Counted from the stretch's first letter, positions 14,461-24,373 are shown. The stretch is 45,336 bases of DNA from Micavibrio sp. UBA5703 (GCA_002420015.1 DIHF01000067.1:3248-48583); one strand, 5' to 3'. Numbers and translations: made by a program. Notes: generated by a model not told the origin, from the letters alone.

Positions 14461-17400
14461 TCAAGCGATGATCGTCCCGTTGGCCTTCAGCGCAGCCTCA
14501 TCGGTAAGGCCGGTGATGTTTTCGAGCGTGGCGATCTGGGTCCAAACAGTGCCGCCGGTCAGGCCATCTGCGTCGATCCTGACAATGCTGTTCGCACCGC
14601 TATCAGTAATCTGAATATAATCGGTAATCGCCTTGGTGAGCGGATCGTAACCGGTCAGAAGGCCTCTGATGTCGAGCTTGTCCAGTTCCACCGTGCTGAA
14701 ATCCTTGATCGTATCGATGCCGCCGCCACTCAGGAATGTGAAGGTATCGCTGCCTGTGCCGCCATAAAGCGTGTCGTTTCCGGCATCGCCGTACAGGGTA
14801 TCCGTACCCGCATCGCCATAGAGGGTGTCGTTGCCTGAATTACCGTAAAGAACGTCATTGCCGTTGCCTCCAGTAATCGTATTGGTCGAGGTATTACCAC
14901 GCAGCGTATCGTTAAAGCCCGAGCCTGTCAGGTTCTCGAAGCCGGTAATGGTGTCGCTGCCTGCACCTACGGTATTTTGCGATGACGTGGTAGCCAAGTT
15001 AACAGTAACCCCCGCCGTTGCACTGGCATAGGTTAATGTGTCTGTGCCGGAACTTCCCTTCAGAACATCGTTACCCGCACCGCCATCGATGATGTCGTTT
15101 CCGGCTCCGCCATCAATGGTGTTTGCGCCGGAACTTCCGGTCAGGGTGTCGTTAAAGCCTGACCCCGTGAGGTTCTCAAAGTTGGTGATGGTATCCGTCC
15201 CGGCACCGACCGTATTTTGCGCCGTCGTCAAAGACAGGTTGACCGTAACACCCGCTGCCGCACTGACATAGGTTACGGTGTCCGTGCCCGCCGCACCGTT
15301 CAATATATCATTACCGCCCAAGCCCTCAATGACGTTAGCGCTGCCATTGCCGGTAAGTGTGTCGTTGAAATTAGAACCGGTGAGGTTCTCAAACCCGGAG
15401 ATCGTATCCGTACCAGCTCCAACGGTGTTTTGCGCTGTCGTGGTGGCAAGATTGACGGTGACAGCAGATGTTGCCGATGCATAAGTCACAGTATCCGTCC
15501 CGGAACCGCCGATCAGCGTATCATTACCTGTGCCGCCTTGAATCGTATCGTTGCCGCTGCCGCCATCGATACTGTTGTCACCAGAGTTTCCGGTCAAGGT
15601 ATCGTTAAAGCCAGAACCTGTCAGGTTTTCAATGTCAAGCAAGGTATCGATCCCCGCGCCCAGGGTGTTCTGCGCAGCAGTAATTGCAAGGCTCACGGTA
15701 ACGGCTGAAGAAGCCGCGTTGTAGAGTGCCCGGTCGATCCCGGTGCCGCCATCAAGGATGTCATCACCGGCCCCACCATCAAGCGTGTCGTTGCCATTCC
15801 AACCGTATAGCCTGTCATTTTCGGTGCCGCCAAAGAGCTGATCGTCCCCATCATTTCCATCCAGAAGGTCATTACCGGCATCGCCGTAAAGAATATCGTT
15901 GCCGAGCCAGTCATAGATTTGGTCGTTGCCGTCGCCGCCGTAGGAAATATCGTTCCCTTCGCCTGGGCTGATGTTGTCATTCCCGCCATAGCCGTACATT
16001 CTGTCGGCAAGGCTGGCATCGCCAAACTCAATTCCTCTCATCGTGTCGTCGCCTGCGGACCCTTGGGAGTCGATTTCAAGGCTCGAAATATTGACTATGG
16101 TGCCGTCACTGAATTTAAGCCTCTCCAGGGAGTTTGCCGGGAGATCAAAATTCAGTCTCACCGTCACTGAATTGCCCAGGCCATCTTTAATTAACAAGTT
16201 GTTTCTTGCATCGGAGTAATCAACTTTTTGAATGGTGATATTGGCCATGCTGTAGGAGGAAGGAAAAAGCAAAGTATCTATGCCCCCAAGCCCTTCTATG
16301 ATTACGTCATTGCCCTCACCGAACAGGTAGGTATCATCCTGCGTGACCCAATTGCTTGCTACACCGTAGAAGTCATCCCCCGAAGTCCCAACGACGATAA
16401 AAGGCTGCGTCCGCAGATTAACGGTTGTGCCATCTGCAAACTGGAGTGTTGGTATCGTAAAATTGGTCTGGTTGCTAAAATGGGCTTTAATGGTAATGCT
16501 GCCGAGGCCCGCCACTTCTATCCTGGCATCCTGCGTATTTCCGACGTAAGGGGTGTTGCCGTATTCAACGCGGTAAAAACTGACATCTGCAAGGGAGTAT
16601 CCCACGGGCACAAGGATTGTATCGTTGACGCCCCCGGCCCAGTCGATCAAGTCATTGCCTGCACTTATGATGTAAGCATCGGAACCAAAACCGCCCGTGA
16701 GTGTATCGTTGCCAGCCCCGCCATTGAGAATGGAGCCCATATCGTTGGCCCGGAGCGTATCATTGCCGTCATATCCGTTGATGGTTGAGCGCGTCGTTGA
16801 TTGCCAGCTCACTCCATCGATAAATGGATTATCGTCATTGGTACCGTGAAGTGTTGCGGCCATATTGGTCATGGCAATGACGGTGCCGTCAGCAAAACGC
16901 AGTTCATCGATGTACTGAACGCTGTGCACCCCGGCTGTATTGTTCATTACAGTAATCGTGCCGCGCCCCTGAACGTTAAGGAAGAAATGCGTTACAAAAC
17001 TATCCATGCGGGCCAGATGAACGGAAACATCCGAGGCCACAATACCGGCACCAAATGTAATGACGTTAAAATCAGCAGCAGCGCCGTTTTCAACGATCAT
17101 GTCATGACCGGAATCGTAGAGGTAAGTATCGTTACCCAAACCGCCGGTCAGAACATCGTTGCCTATGCCGCCATCAAGCGTGTCGTTGCCATTCCAGCCG
17201 AATAGCCCGTCGTTCCCGGCACCGCCGGTTGCTTGTATATTCCCGACAACCAGCCAGTATTTATCCATCACGTCGTCATACCGTGAGCCGGTAAAGACGT
17301 TGCTGTTGCTTTGCATGATCGTGACCTGGTCATCCAGCGTATCCACGATTTCAGCCCAATTGAGAGCGCCAGCCGAACTGGCAGTGATGGCTGTATTCAG

Positions 17401-19155
17401 CCATGATTGTTCTGTGGCGCTAAGGTTCGCCACACCCTTGACGCTATCGATGAATGTAGCAACAGAATGCCAAAACCCTTCACGGTCACTTTGACCCGAA
17501 GCTGCCGTCTGCAACTGGGCAATAGCCGTTTGCGACAAGGCTAATGGACCTTCAAACACATCGGAAACCGGATTATATTTTGCGCCCGGAGCGAACAAGG
17601 CCGATCCGCCGCTCTGGAAGATCATGCGAGCGGAGAAGTTGTTCAGCACGTTCTCCCAGCTATCGAATACCGCCTCAATGCCATCGGATACCCAGGGCAT
17701 CCACGGCGTACCATCAAACCATGTTGGCAAGAACGACATATCCTGTCCCGCGAGTTTGCGCAGGAATAAAAACTCCGGCATCGTGGCGTACATGTCATGC
17801 GCCTTGATGTCGGGTGCCGCGAGAGCATCAATACCCGCCCATTTCATGAGGATGCTCCTCATGTCGCCGCGCACCGCATCGGACTGGGCGAAAAGCTGTT
17901 CAAACGTCCGGTTGGCGGCAAAGTTCTGAACCTGCTCCAGAAGACCGCCCGCGCCGTTATCGATGCTCATGGCGATATGCAGATCTGCGATCTGGCCAAA
18001 GCCACGCATGGTCGGCAGGAACAGAGTCCGCACATCAAGCGTGTAGTCCTGGTTGTAAAACGTATTCTGGAGATTGCTGCCAAACCATACATCCACCACT
18101 TCGCGAACCGCGCCGCCCGCCATGGTGAACGAGCCCTTATGGGTGACGGTGTTTCCCTCGATCACGCGGGTAAAACCGCCATTGGAAATCCCGACAAAGC
18201 CATCAAGTGCGTAGCTGCTGACATCGATGCTATTGATGCCAATCGCATTCAGGCCGAGCATTTCACCGGGCTGGCTGATGCCGTCCTGATTGGCATCGCG
18301 CCAGATTTTAAGCTGCGACCATATCGCATCGCTCGCGTCGATCTTGCCGTCGCCGTTGCCGCCATTGATTGCCAGATCCTGCTTGGCCAGTCTGGCAAAG
18401 CCGTTTTCTTCATTTCTGAACGTGTCGAAGTTGCTCTCCATCAGGAAGCGGATCGACTGGTTGGAGCCAAACATTTCCGCTATGGAATCAACCGCACCGG
18501 AGCCGTTGATGTCCCAGACCAGCATCCCATCGTCCGGCCCGACCCATCCGGTGCTTTCCGAAAACCCATCAGCCCAGTAATCAAAGTGAATGCCGTTGGT
18601 GTTCATGTTGGTCAGCTCGATGACGCCATCGCCGTCAAGATCAAACACCAGCGGGTCCAGCCCGCCGCCCGTCTGACCGGCTCCCGGCCTGTAGCCGGGT
18701 GTGTTTGTAATCGGCTGCTGCGCACCGGGAAGCCATGCGGGAAGGTCACAACCAGGCACCGTTGGCTCAGGAGGAACATAGTTAGGATCAAAAGGCGTGT
18801 AACTCGGCACATCGCTTTCGTCTACAGGGTTAAACTCCTCAGGATCAGTGAGCCTTACACCGGTCGGTATCGTAGAGGTAGACATAACCCTAAAATACAC
18901 GTATCCTGCACTATCGGCGGCAATCGTAAAATCAAAATCCCCACCACCTGTAAAGACCTCCTCTTCCATCGTAAAACCTGTGTCGGAGGCATATAAGACC
19001 TGAACACGATAAGGGCCATTAAAAACATCAGTGTCTGGAATAAAATCAAAAGAAAGCGTTTTGTTGGCTGGGCTGCCGCCTACGATATGTGCATTTGCAC
19101 TCTTGTGCCAATCGCTCCAATCGTTATTGGGAGCACTAAGAATTGTTGTTGCCAT
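14461..19155 (-). CDS. Large RTX calcium-binding protein, type I secretion substrate
   Basis: The 1564-residue protein should be exported in one step by a type I secretion system and fold outside in Ca2+. An N-terminal ~130-residue domain is followed by a region with EF-hand-like DLDGDGVIEL and WDINGSGAVDS and GNGDGKIDASD motifs (about residues 170-300). From about residue 630 many nonapeptides GGxGNDxL(x) occur, first in scattered clusters and then in four near-identical units of ~75 residues. The last ~95 residues (FTFLSGGGIDTIKDF..., YIQITDSGANSIVRID, final ANGTIIA) match the type I secretion C-terminal target domain. No N-terminal signal peptide and no transporter gene is present. The ATG 19155 has AAGGAAG upstream. 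Function (adhesin, toxin or hydrolase) cannot be told. Confidence 0.9.
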   Translation of the reverse strand: MATTILSAPNNDWSDWHKSANAHIVGGSPANKTLSFDFIPDTDVFNGPYRVQVLYASDTGFTMEEEVFTGGGDFDFTIAADSAGYVYFRVMSTSTIPTGVRLTDPEEFNPVDESDVPSYTPFDPNYVPPEPTVPGCDLPAWLPGAQQPITNTPGYRPGAGQTGGGLDPLVFDLDGDGVIELTNMNTNGIHFDYWADGFSESTGWVGPDDGMLVWDINGSGAVDSIAEMFGSNQSIRFLMESNFDTFRNEENGFARLAKQDLAINGGNGDGKIDASDAIWSQLKIWRDANQDGISQPGEMLGLNAIGINSIDVSSYALDGFVGISNGGFTRVIEGNTVTHKGSFTMAGGAVREVVDVWFGSNLQNTFYNQDYTLDVRTLFLPTMRGFGQIADLHIAMSIDNGAGGLLEQVQNFAANRTFEQLFAQSDAVRGDMRSILMKWAGIDALAAPDIKAHDMYATMPEFLFLRKLAGQDMSFLPTWFDGTPWMPWVSDGIEAVFDSWENVLNNFSARMIFQSGGSALFAPGAKYNPVSDVFEGPLALSQTAIAQLQTAASGQSDREGFWHSVATFIDSVKGVANLSATEQSWLNTAITASSAGALNWAEIVDTLDDQVTIMQSNSNVFTGSRYDDVMDKYWLVVGNIQATGGAGNDGLFGWNGNDTLDGGIGNDVLTGGLGNDTYLYDSGHDMIVENGAAADFNVITFGAGIVASDVSVHLARMDSFVTHFFLNVQGRGTITVMNNTAGVHSVQYIDELRFADGTVIAMTNMAATLHGTNDDNPFIDGVSWQSTTRSTINGYDGNDTLRANDMGSILNGGAGNDTLTGGFGSDAYIISAGNDLIDWAGGVNDTILVPVGYSLADVSFYRVEYGNTPYVGNTQDARIEVAGLGSITIKAHFSNQTNFTIPTLQFADGTTVNLRTQPFIVVGTSGDDFYGVASNWVTQDDTYLFGEGNDVIIEGLGGIDTLLFPSSYSMANITIQKVDYSDARNNLLIKDGLGNSVTVRLNFDLPANSLERLKFSDGTIVNISSLEIDSQGSAGDDTMRGIEFGDASLADRMYGYGGNDNISPGEGNDISYGGDGNDQIYDWLGNDILYGDAGNDLLDGNDGDDQLFGGTENDRLYGWNGNDTLDGGAGDDILDGGTGIDRALYNAASSAVTVSLAITAAQNTLGAGIDTLLDIENLTGSGFNDTLTGNSGDNSIDGGSGNDTIQGGTGNDTLIGGSGTDTVTYASATSAVTVNLATTTAQNTVGAGTDTISGFENLTGSNFNDTLTGNGSANVIEGLGGNDILNGAAGTDTVTYVSAAAGVTVNLSLTTAQNTVGAGTDTITNFENLTGSGFNDTLTGSSGANTIDGGAGNDIIDGGAGNDVLKGSSGTDTLTYASATAGVTVNLATTSSQNTVGAGSDTITGFENLTGSGFNDTLRGNTSTNTITGGNGNDVLYGNSGNDTLYGDAGTDTLYGDAGNDTLYGGTGSDTFTFLSGGGIDTIKDFSTVELDKLDIRGLLTGYDPLTKAITDYIQITDSGANSIVRIDADGLTGGTVWTQIATLENITGLTDEAALKANGTIIA
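14900..15730 (-). repeat. Four tandem ~210-240-bp coding repeats in the RTX gene
   Basis: The unit that encodes VTVNLATTTAQNTVGAG plus ENLTGSGFNDTLTG recurs with starts near 14931, 15172, 15384 and 15624, so spacings are about 241, 212 and 240 bases. The units differ at scattered positions, showing duplication followed by drift. Confidence 0.85.
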
Positions 19156-19170
19156 GAGAAGTCTTCCTTA

Positions 19171-20103
19171 TTAATTAGGCTTCGATTCGTAGATACAAGA
19201 ACCATGTTCGTGTGGGTCAACATACTCCAGGACAAGAGTTGTCCCACCACCACCCTGTAATCGGTAGAGTTGCGACCACGGAATAGTTGTTGCTAATCCT
19301 AAACGGTAAGGACGCTCCTCAATTTCTATGTAAGCATGAAAATTTGGTAGTTCTTTATACGCATAAGGTTTAGATGTGCTGACTATAAAGCTACCACCCG
19401 CCTTTACCTTCGAGGGCATGTAGGTTTTGCAAGAATCAGGTTCTACTACGGCTCCAACGACAACATCGCTTAACAGGCGATAGCCCTCCAATCCGTCACA
19501 CAAGTCAGTGCTTTTATTACAAACAAACTCACCTTGATCTACAAATGTTGCCCAGACATTTTTCCCATCAAAGTATTTGGACAAATTATAGAATTCTATG
19601 GGGCCAGTTTTTTTATGATAAAAGTCGGCCGCCTGATCTTTCTTTACGAGTTCTAAAGAGTCGAATTCTATATCTACGCCCTGGGCCAAAACTCCCTTCG
19701 TAACCGAAAACCAAACTCTATCAAACTCAACTGTAGGGCATTTTTTGATGACGTCATCTGGCACAGCGGCATCATCACGATTTGTCGCGATAATCTGCGG
19801 CTCCAGAATTATTACCTTCTTTTCATCATTTAGCTGCTCTAACAAAGTCTGACATTTCACACCATCAAGTGGCTGATTCGCTATTTTCACGGCATATCGT
19901 TGAGTGTCTAAGACAAATTGCAGCCGTGCAGATCGCTCGTTCTTATCCAGTAGGGGAAATGGCCACGGCGGTGGCTGCAGCGTACTAATACTTTTCGGCT
20001 CTTTGGCACTGACGCTGCGAGCGAGCACGGACACGCCAAATGCGCTCATTGAGTAGACAAGCGCACACATTAAAACAACCTTAACAAGAACGCTTTTTCT
20101 CAC
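19171..20103 (-). CDS. Secreted protein of unknown function
   Basis: The 310-residue product begins with a signal peptide (MRKSV then LVKVVLMCALVYSMSAFGVS) and a likely cleavage after VSA near residue 33. The mature part has several Cys (VKCQTL, KKCPTV, FVCNKSTDLCDG, DSCKTY, GSCIYE) that may form disulfides, so it is probably periplasmic or exported. The start is GTG at 20103 with AAGGAAA upstream. It lies directly upstream of the RTX gene (15 bases apart, same strand), so the two are probably one operon and may act together. No family recognised. Its lower GC content differs from the icm genes. Confidence 0.75.
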   Translation of the reverse strand: MRKSVLVKVVLMCALVYSMSAFGVSVLARSVSAKEPKSISTLQPPPWPFPLLDKNERSARLQFVLDTQRYAVKIANQPLDGVKCQTLLEQLNDEKKVIILEPQIIATNRDDAAVPDDVIKKCPTVEFDRVWFSVTKGVLAQGVDIEFDSLELVKKDQAADFYHKKTGPIEFYNLSKYFDGKNVWATFVDQGEFVCNKSTDLCDGLEGYRLLSDVVVGAVVEPDSCKTYMPSKVKAGGSFIVSTSKPYAYKELPNFHAYIEIEERPYRLGLATTIPWSQLYRLQGGGGTTLVLEYVDPHEHGSCIYESKPN

Positions 20104-20424
20104 ACAGCTTTCCTTTTCTCAAAACGTTAAGGGCGAGAGATAGGCTCTGGCGGCAACTCCCCCATACTTTCTTGAACATTGGAACCCGTAGACGAATTTT
20201 TCGCTTGTGTCCATAAAAATAACTCCCCTGCATAAATTAGACACTTAAGTATATTATTATTCTCATAATACGAGCGTCGCGCAGCCTCCCCACAACACAT
20301 TCCACATGATTCAAGGCAGTAATATCCGCCTTACAATTCGTAGGGGCGAAGGAAATCACAGATGGAGAAGTCTCAAAACGGCTGGATCGATGAAGGGCTT
20401 AAAGATTGAGGAAAGTTACCTCGG
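20104..20424. other. Gene-free spacer between the RTX operon and herA
   Basis: No gene with clear support. On the minus strand a 32-codon ORF starts at an ATG preceded by GGGGAG (near 20213-20226) and ends just before the secreted-protein gene; it could be a leader peptide, but nothing else supports it. An AT-rich stretch near 20240-20270 may hold the promoter of the RTX operon; I could not assign -10 and -35 boxes. Confidence 0.4.
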
Positions 20425-22494
20425 TCATGGGGTATCGTCTGCGACGGTTTCGGGATGCTGCAACAGATTTAGGCCCCAGGCGTTCACCACCTCGTCTAGT
20501 GGGAACGGTTTCTGTTCGGTCTTCCATTCATGATAGGGAGCAGCGGTCTGGCTGTATGGTCCGGGTTCTGGTCGGTCGAACTGCACACGTGCTGGGACAT
20601 GAAACGCGCTGCCAAACACTATGGCTTCGCCGGACGCCAAAATTGTGACCTGATCGAGAAGACGGCGTGCCTGCATCGGAATGATACGCTTGAAATGGTC
20701 GATGTCGTCCGGGTTTTGCAGCCGATGAGAAATGAAGTTAGCGCACTGACTGATGATCGTCTGGCTGATCTCGCTGGGTCGCTGGCTCGCAATGATCAGC
20801 GACAGTCCGAACTTGCGCCCCTCTTTGGCGATACGTTCGAAGGCCAGACGAGATAACATTTGCCCCCGCTGCTCATCCGTTCGGGGTGGACGCACATAGT
20901 TGTGTGCCTCTTCGAGGACAAGAACCCACGGATGCTTATACCTGCGAGCGGCGGGCAGATTTTCTCGTGCTTCAAGAAGAACCCGTCCAAATACCGTGCA
21001 GGCATAAGGAAGAACCTCGTGACTAAGCATCGAAAGGTCAAGAATGGAGACCTTTGGCCCCTCCTGCTTCCCTAAGCCAAAGCGTTCCATCCAATCCTTT
21101 AAGGACGTAAAGGTTGTATCAGCAGCCTCATAATTCATGAAAGCCTGCCAGCGCGGATCATCAAGCCGGGTCTTCAAACGGAGTTTCAACGTACTAAGAT
21201 GCGCCTCAATGCGAGATACTTCTTCAGCCGGTGTTGCGGAATCGAGCAATGTTGGGTCAATTAGCCATTTTTTAGGAACGTTCAATGGGCTATCAGCAGT
21301 GGTTGCACTCAATTGCGCAGCATCCATATCCTGCGCGATAAGTGCTTTGAGACTTGTGATAACCGCTTCGGTCGCCGCCCTAATATCAGCTTCGTTCTCA
21401 GGGGAGTCCCAATCGAGATTATTGCCACTGGCATTATATTGGGTACTGTAAGGAGCAAGCTTGGCCTCCAGGTCAGCAAGGCCATTAACCACTCTCTTTC
21501 CCACGTAGTCTTTGAGTATTTTCAACTGACGAAGACAGGTCTTCTTGTATGGTGCGCGCTGCGCATCTAACGTTTGCAGAATGTTGTTTGCTTTTGTGAT
21601 CGCGTGGCGCAAAAGGTTTGTTCCGCCACCTACAATATTAGGATTTCCTGTCTTGGCGATAGCCCACCAATCTTTTAGGACTGGCTCCTGTGTCTGCTCG
21701 GCGGCACTGAGCCACGCACATATCTCCATGGCATTGAGAAACCAGATAGGAATACCGAAGGCCCTTCCATTGAGATAGATGTGGTCAGGCTTACGCTCCA
21801 GACTCTTACCTTCAGTTCCAAATGCTCGGCCATACTCGCCGTTGATGTCGAGGATGAAGACGTGCGGCTCGTTCCCGGCTTTGCCCAGCGCAGCCATAGC
21901 CTTTTGCACAAGACTGGATACAGAAAACGACTTGCCAGAGCCGGTGTTTCCCACGATGGCCAGCGGACGTGAGAACAGGTCGTTATAAGACGCCTTAACG
22001 ACGTTGTTAGGTTGCCCGGTCGGGCAACCTATCCGCAACTCACAGTCGAAGTCGTCACCTGCATAGCCGTCAGGTCGGTTCCGTGTCGGCGGCGTATCAA
22101 ATACGGATTTGAGGATTTCCGGTGCGCCGATTTCGGCAGGCGCGTCGAGCGTCGGTAAGACTGTGATGCCTGGAGAGAACAGGCCACGCCCCTCCACAAC
22201 TTCGATGGTGCCTAGCAACTGAACGTGTGCAACGCGGCGGGGCTTCATCAACTCCAGTGTCAATTCGTCGCCAGTTCCGGGGTCGAAGCTCTCACGGGAC
22301 TCCAGATCGGTGATGATCCCAATGACAAGCTGGCCCGCACCTATGGCGAAGGTGAGATAAGCATTGATGGCAATTGCCTTCTGGACACCATCGAGCGTAG
22401 CTCGCGATGCCGACCTCGTTTCTGGAAGGACTTCTACCTTAACCCGAAACCCCTGCACAGCAACAATATGTCCAATAACGCGTGGATTCTCCAT
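20425..22494 (-). CDS. herA: HerA-like hexameric ATPase of a SIR2-HerA defence pair
   Basis: The 689-residue protein starts with a HAS-barrel-like domain (residues ~1-100), then a P-loop FtsK/HerA ATPase domain: Walker A GNTGSGKS at 182-189, Walker B in HVFILDINGEYGRAF (~210-224), and VLVLEEAHNYVRPPR plus LIIASQRPSEI in the second half, with a helical insert between. In SIR2-HerA systems the HerA ring assembles with the SIR2 NADase and controls it. The start is only two bases after the sir2 stop, so the genes are translationally coupled, with the SIR2-type gene first. The pair is a known antiphage arrangement; activity here is inferred. Confidence 0.9.
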   Translation of the reverse strand: MENPRVIGHIVAVQGFRVKVEVLPETRSASRATLDGVQKAIAINAYLTFAIGAGQLVIGIITDLESRESFDPGTGDELTLELMKPRRVAHVQLLGTIEVVEGRGLFSPGITVLPTLDAPAEIGAPEILKSVFDTPPTRNRPDGYAGDDFDCELRIGCPTGQPNNVVKASYNDLFSRPLAIVGNTGSGKSFSVSSLVQKAMAALGKAGNEPHVFILDINGEYGRAFGTEGKSLERKPDHIYLNGRAFGIPIWFLNAMEICAWLSAAEQTQEPVLKDWWAIAKTGNPNIVGGGTNLLRHAITKANNILQTLDAQRAPYKKTCLRQLKILKDYVGKRVVNGLADLEAKLAPYSTQYNASGNNLDWDSPENEADIRAATEAVITSLKALIAQDMDAAQLSATTADSPLNVPKKWLIDPTLLDSATPAEEVSRIEAHLSTLKLRLKTRLDDPRWQAFMNYEAADTTFTSLKDWMERFGLGKQEGPKVSILDLSMLSHEVLPYACTVFGRVLLEARENLPAARRYKHPWVLVLEEAHNYVRPPRTDEQRGQMLSRLAFERIAKEGRKFGLSLIIASQRPSEISQTIISQCANFISHRLQNPDDIDHFKRIIPMQARRLLDQVTILASGEAIVFGSAFHVPARVQFDRPEPGPYSQTAAPYHEWKTEQKPFPLDEVVNAWGLNLLQHPETVADDTP

Positions 22495-22496
22495 AC

Positions 22497-23882
22497 TTAC
22501 GCTCCATCACCATCCTTGTCGTTATCTTCAACTTTCCCGGCCGCGATCTGCTTCTCGAAACGCCGGAGCCGGAGAAAGTCGTCCAGCCACTGAACGTCCG
22601 GCATGACGGAACGTGCGAAGTCATCAAAGGTGGCGTGCTTGAATTTGTCCGTCTCAAATGCTGCTTCCGTCGGAGTCAGCACGAACGCTCTTTTACCAAG
22701 GTCTTTGTAGTTCTGGACGCGTTCGATGGTCTGCCTGTTCGGATCTGGTTCGACCACCAACATCACAAGGGATGGGTTCATCAAAGCCGTCTCAATGATG
22801 CCCGTTACATGATCGTCGCCGAACCCATAGCCCAGGATTAGGAGAAAAGTTTGAGGCGCACTCAGTCGAATTTGGAAAGAGCGAAATAAGTGAGCAAACG
22901 GCATGGAGAGTGTCTGCGCGAACTTGTTAGCTGTTGGTAGGATTCCCACCGATGGAAGGTTCTTGGCCAGGGAGTCAAGTATGGCTGCCCGGTCGGCGTG
23001 CGTCCGATCACGATACTCCGTGAACGGCACAAGATCAGGGTGACGTGCCCGCAATTCGTCTCTGCGAACCTGCCAATGAATTGAGCCGTGCAGCTTGTAA
23101 AGGTGCAAAAACTTGTCAAAGCGCCGGACCCGGCCCTCTGCCACTTCACCAGGATAATAAACATCCAGACCGTAGACAGATGGATCGAAGCGTGCATCGG
23201 CCCGCCCTGTAAAACCATCGAAATATTGGATACCAAGAAGCTCGAGCGCCTGCTCGAACAAGGTATCGTAGTTAAGAGTAAATAGATGCGCACGACCGAG
23301 ATTGCTATCCCGGGCAACAAGCTTCGCGAGGAAAGAGAGATGGGGCGCGATAACCGTGGAGCCAGGAGCTGGAGCATCAGGCAGTGAAAGCGCACACTCC
23401 GCGAAAATCGACCGGCCTATGCGCTCAACAACCCATGACAGGTCGGCTTGAGTGAGTTCGGCGGAGCCTTTCCACTTCACACCGCTAAATGGCGAGGACG
23501 GAGCCTTTCCCAAATAGCTCGCATTTACGAGAAAGGACAGCCAGTCCTCGAAACTGGATTTTGGCGTTTCCTTCTGACGCTCTTCGATGATCTTGAGGAC
23601 ATTTTCCTTTGCGACCGTAGAAGGAAACTTCTTTGTTGCCTTGACCGTTTCGAGAACGTCGTGCTCAAGATCGGCCATGACCTTACCACCGCTGCTCACC
23701 GATGTGCCGGAACCGCTGAGAACCACAAGGTTCTCCATACGGAGCCATTCAGCGATCAAAGCTTGCAGGCGATGCTTTGCATCCTTCGCGCTCTGGCCAG
23801 CCAGCAGATCGCTAACCTCCCCAGTGTCGGATGGTCCTATGAGCCGATACTGTGTCGGCGCTTCCTTCGGTGTGTCGGTCAT
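22497..23882 (-). CDS. SIR2 family NADase of a SIR2-HerA defence pair
   Basis: The 461-residue protein has the SIR2 NAD-binding start VVLSGSGTSVSSGG (about residues 53-66), FTLNYDTLFEQAL with Asn204 and Asp206, and the catalytic-type His265 in LYKLHGSIHW. In antiviral SIR2 proteins these residues cleave NAD+ and starve the infected cell. The C-terminal half (LILGYGFGDDHV, LMLVVEPDP) completes the Rossmann fold, followed by a helical tail. ATG 23882 is chosen because AGGGAG lies seven bases upstream; the frame is open to 23906. It is divergent from the MBL/E1/patatin operon with ~590 bases between. Confidence 0.9.
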   Translation of the reverse strand: MTDTPKEAPTQYRLIGPSDTGEVSDLLAGQSAKDAKHRLQALIAEWLRMENLVVLSGSGTSVSSGGKVMADLEHDVLETVKATKKFPSTVAKENVLKIIEERQKETPKSSFEDWLSFLVNASYLGKAPSSPFSGVKWKGSAELTQADLSWVVERIGRSIFAECALSLPDAPAPGSTVIAPHLSFLAKLVARDSNLGRAHLFTLNYDTLFEQALELLGIQYFDGFTGRADARFDPSVYGLDVYYPGEVAEGRVRRFDKFLHLYKLHGSIHWQVRRDELRARHPDLVPFTEYRDRTHADRAAILDSLAKNLPSVGILPTANKFAQTLSMPFAHLFRSFQIRLSAPQTFLLILGYGFGDDHVTGIIETALMNPSLVMLVVEPDPNRQTIERVQNYKDLGKRAFVLTPTEAAFETDKFKHATFDDFARSVMPDVQWLDDFLRLRRFEKQIAAGKVEDNDKDGDGA

Positions 23883-23965
23883 CGCGATCTCCCTAGAAAA
23901 GGCCAACGTTCAGCGAAGTATCTCTCGGCAGCGCTAGGAAGCACCCAGGGAAGGGTGATCAAGAC

Positions 23966-23993
23966 ACAATATGCAGACCCTTGCTTGCTGCAA
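23966..23993 (-). promoter_or_regulatory. Possible promoter of sir2-herA
   Basis: On the minus strand TTGCAG (23993-23988) and TATTGT (23971-23966) are 16 bases apart, ~85 bases before the sir2 start. Only a moderate match. Confidence 0.3.
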
Positions 23994-24118
23994 GACGGGA
24001 GCTTTCGGTTAGAAGACATTTTGCAATTCCAGAGCTGAGCTTTCACCAGCTTACACCGGAATGATGTAATCGGCGAGTCGAAAGCACCTGTCTTTTTTAA
24101 GGGTCGAATGAGCAGGTT

Positions 24119-24262
24119 GCGGCGGATTTATACAGGGCCCGCCCGAGGTCATTTGCTCGAAGGGAGGCCGGGAGGGAGAGTGTAATATCTCTGGCTTGCA
24201 TACAACAGCGGTCGGTTGGTCGAGAGGGTTCTAGGGGGTGGGCCCCGTTGGTCATCCGCCGC
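24119..24262. other. Two-part long-range stem in the sir2/MBL divergent region
   Basis: GCGGCGGAT (24119-24127) pairs with ATCCGCCGC (24254-24262), and further inside GGGCCCGCCC (24135-24144) pairs with GGGTGGGCCC (24236-24245) with one G-T pair. The ~90 bases inside contain a weaker AGAG...CTCT hairpin near 24176-24191 and CTCGA / TCGAG. Two nested stems in register over 144 bases are unlikely by chance and suggest a structured RNA or a recombination site. Strand unknown. Confidence 0.5.
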
Positions 24263-24273
24263 CACGCTTCACG
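24248..24273 (+). repeat. Direct repeat left of the MBL/E1/patatin operon
   Basis: TTGGTCATCCGCCGCC, then a base that differs, then CGCTTC and CG with one more difference. The same 26 bases with two mismatches recur at 29083-29108, so the copies flank the three-gene operon. Confidence 0.75.
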
Positions 24274-24373
24274 ATTTTGCTGGAGCAGAAAGGGGAGAAT
24301 CGGGCAGGAAGCATCCGCGAAACCTGAAGTTTCTTACCCATAACTTCAGCGGCAAACCACAATATGTAGTAAG

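Noticed and set aside
17797..18996. 399-codon plus-strand frame opposite the RTX gene
   Set aside because: Antisense to a protein with clear RTX and EF-hand motifs; composition is that of a shadow frame.
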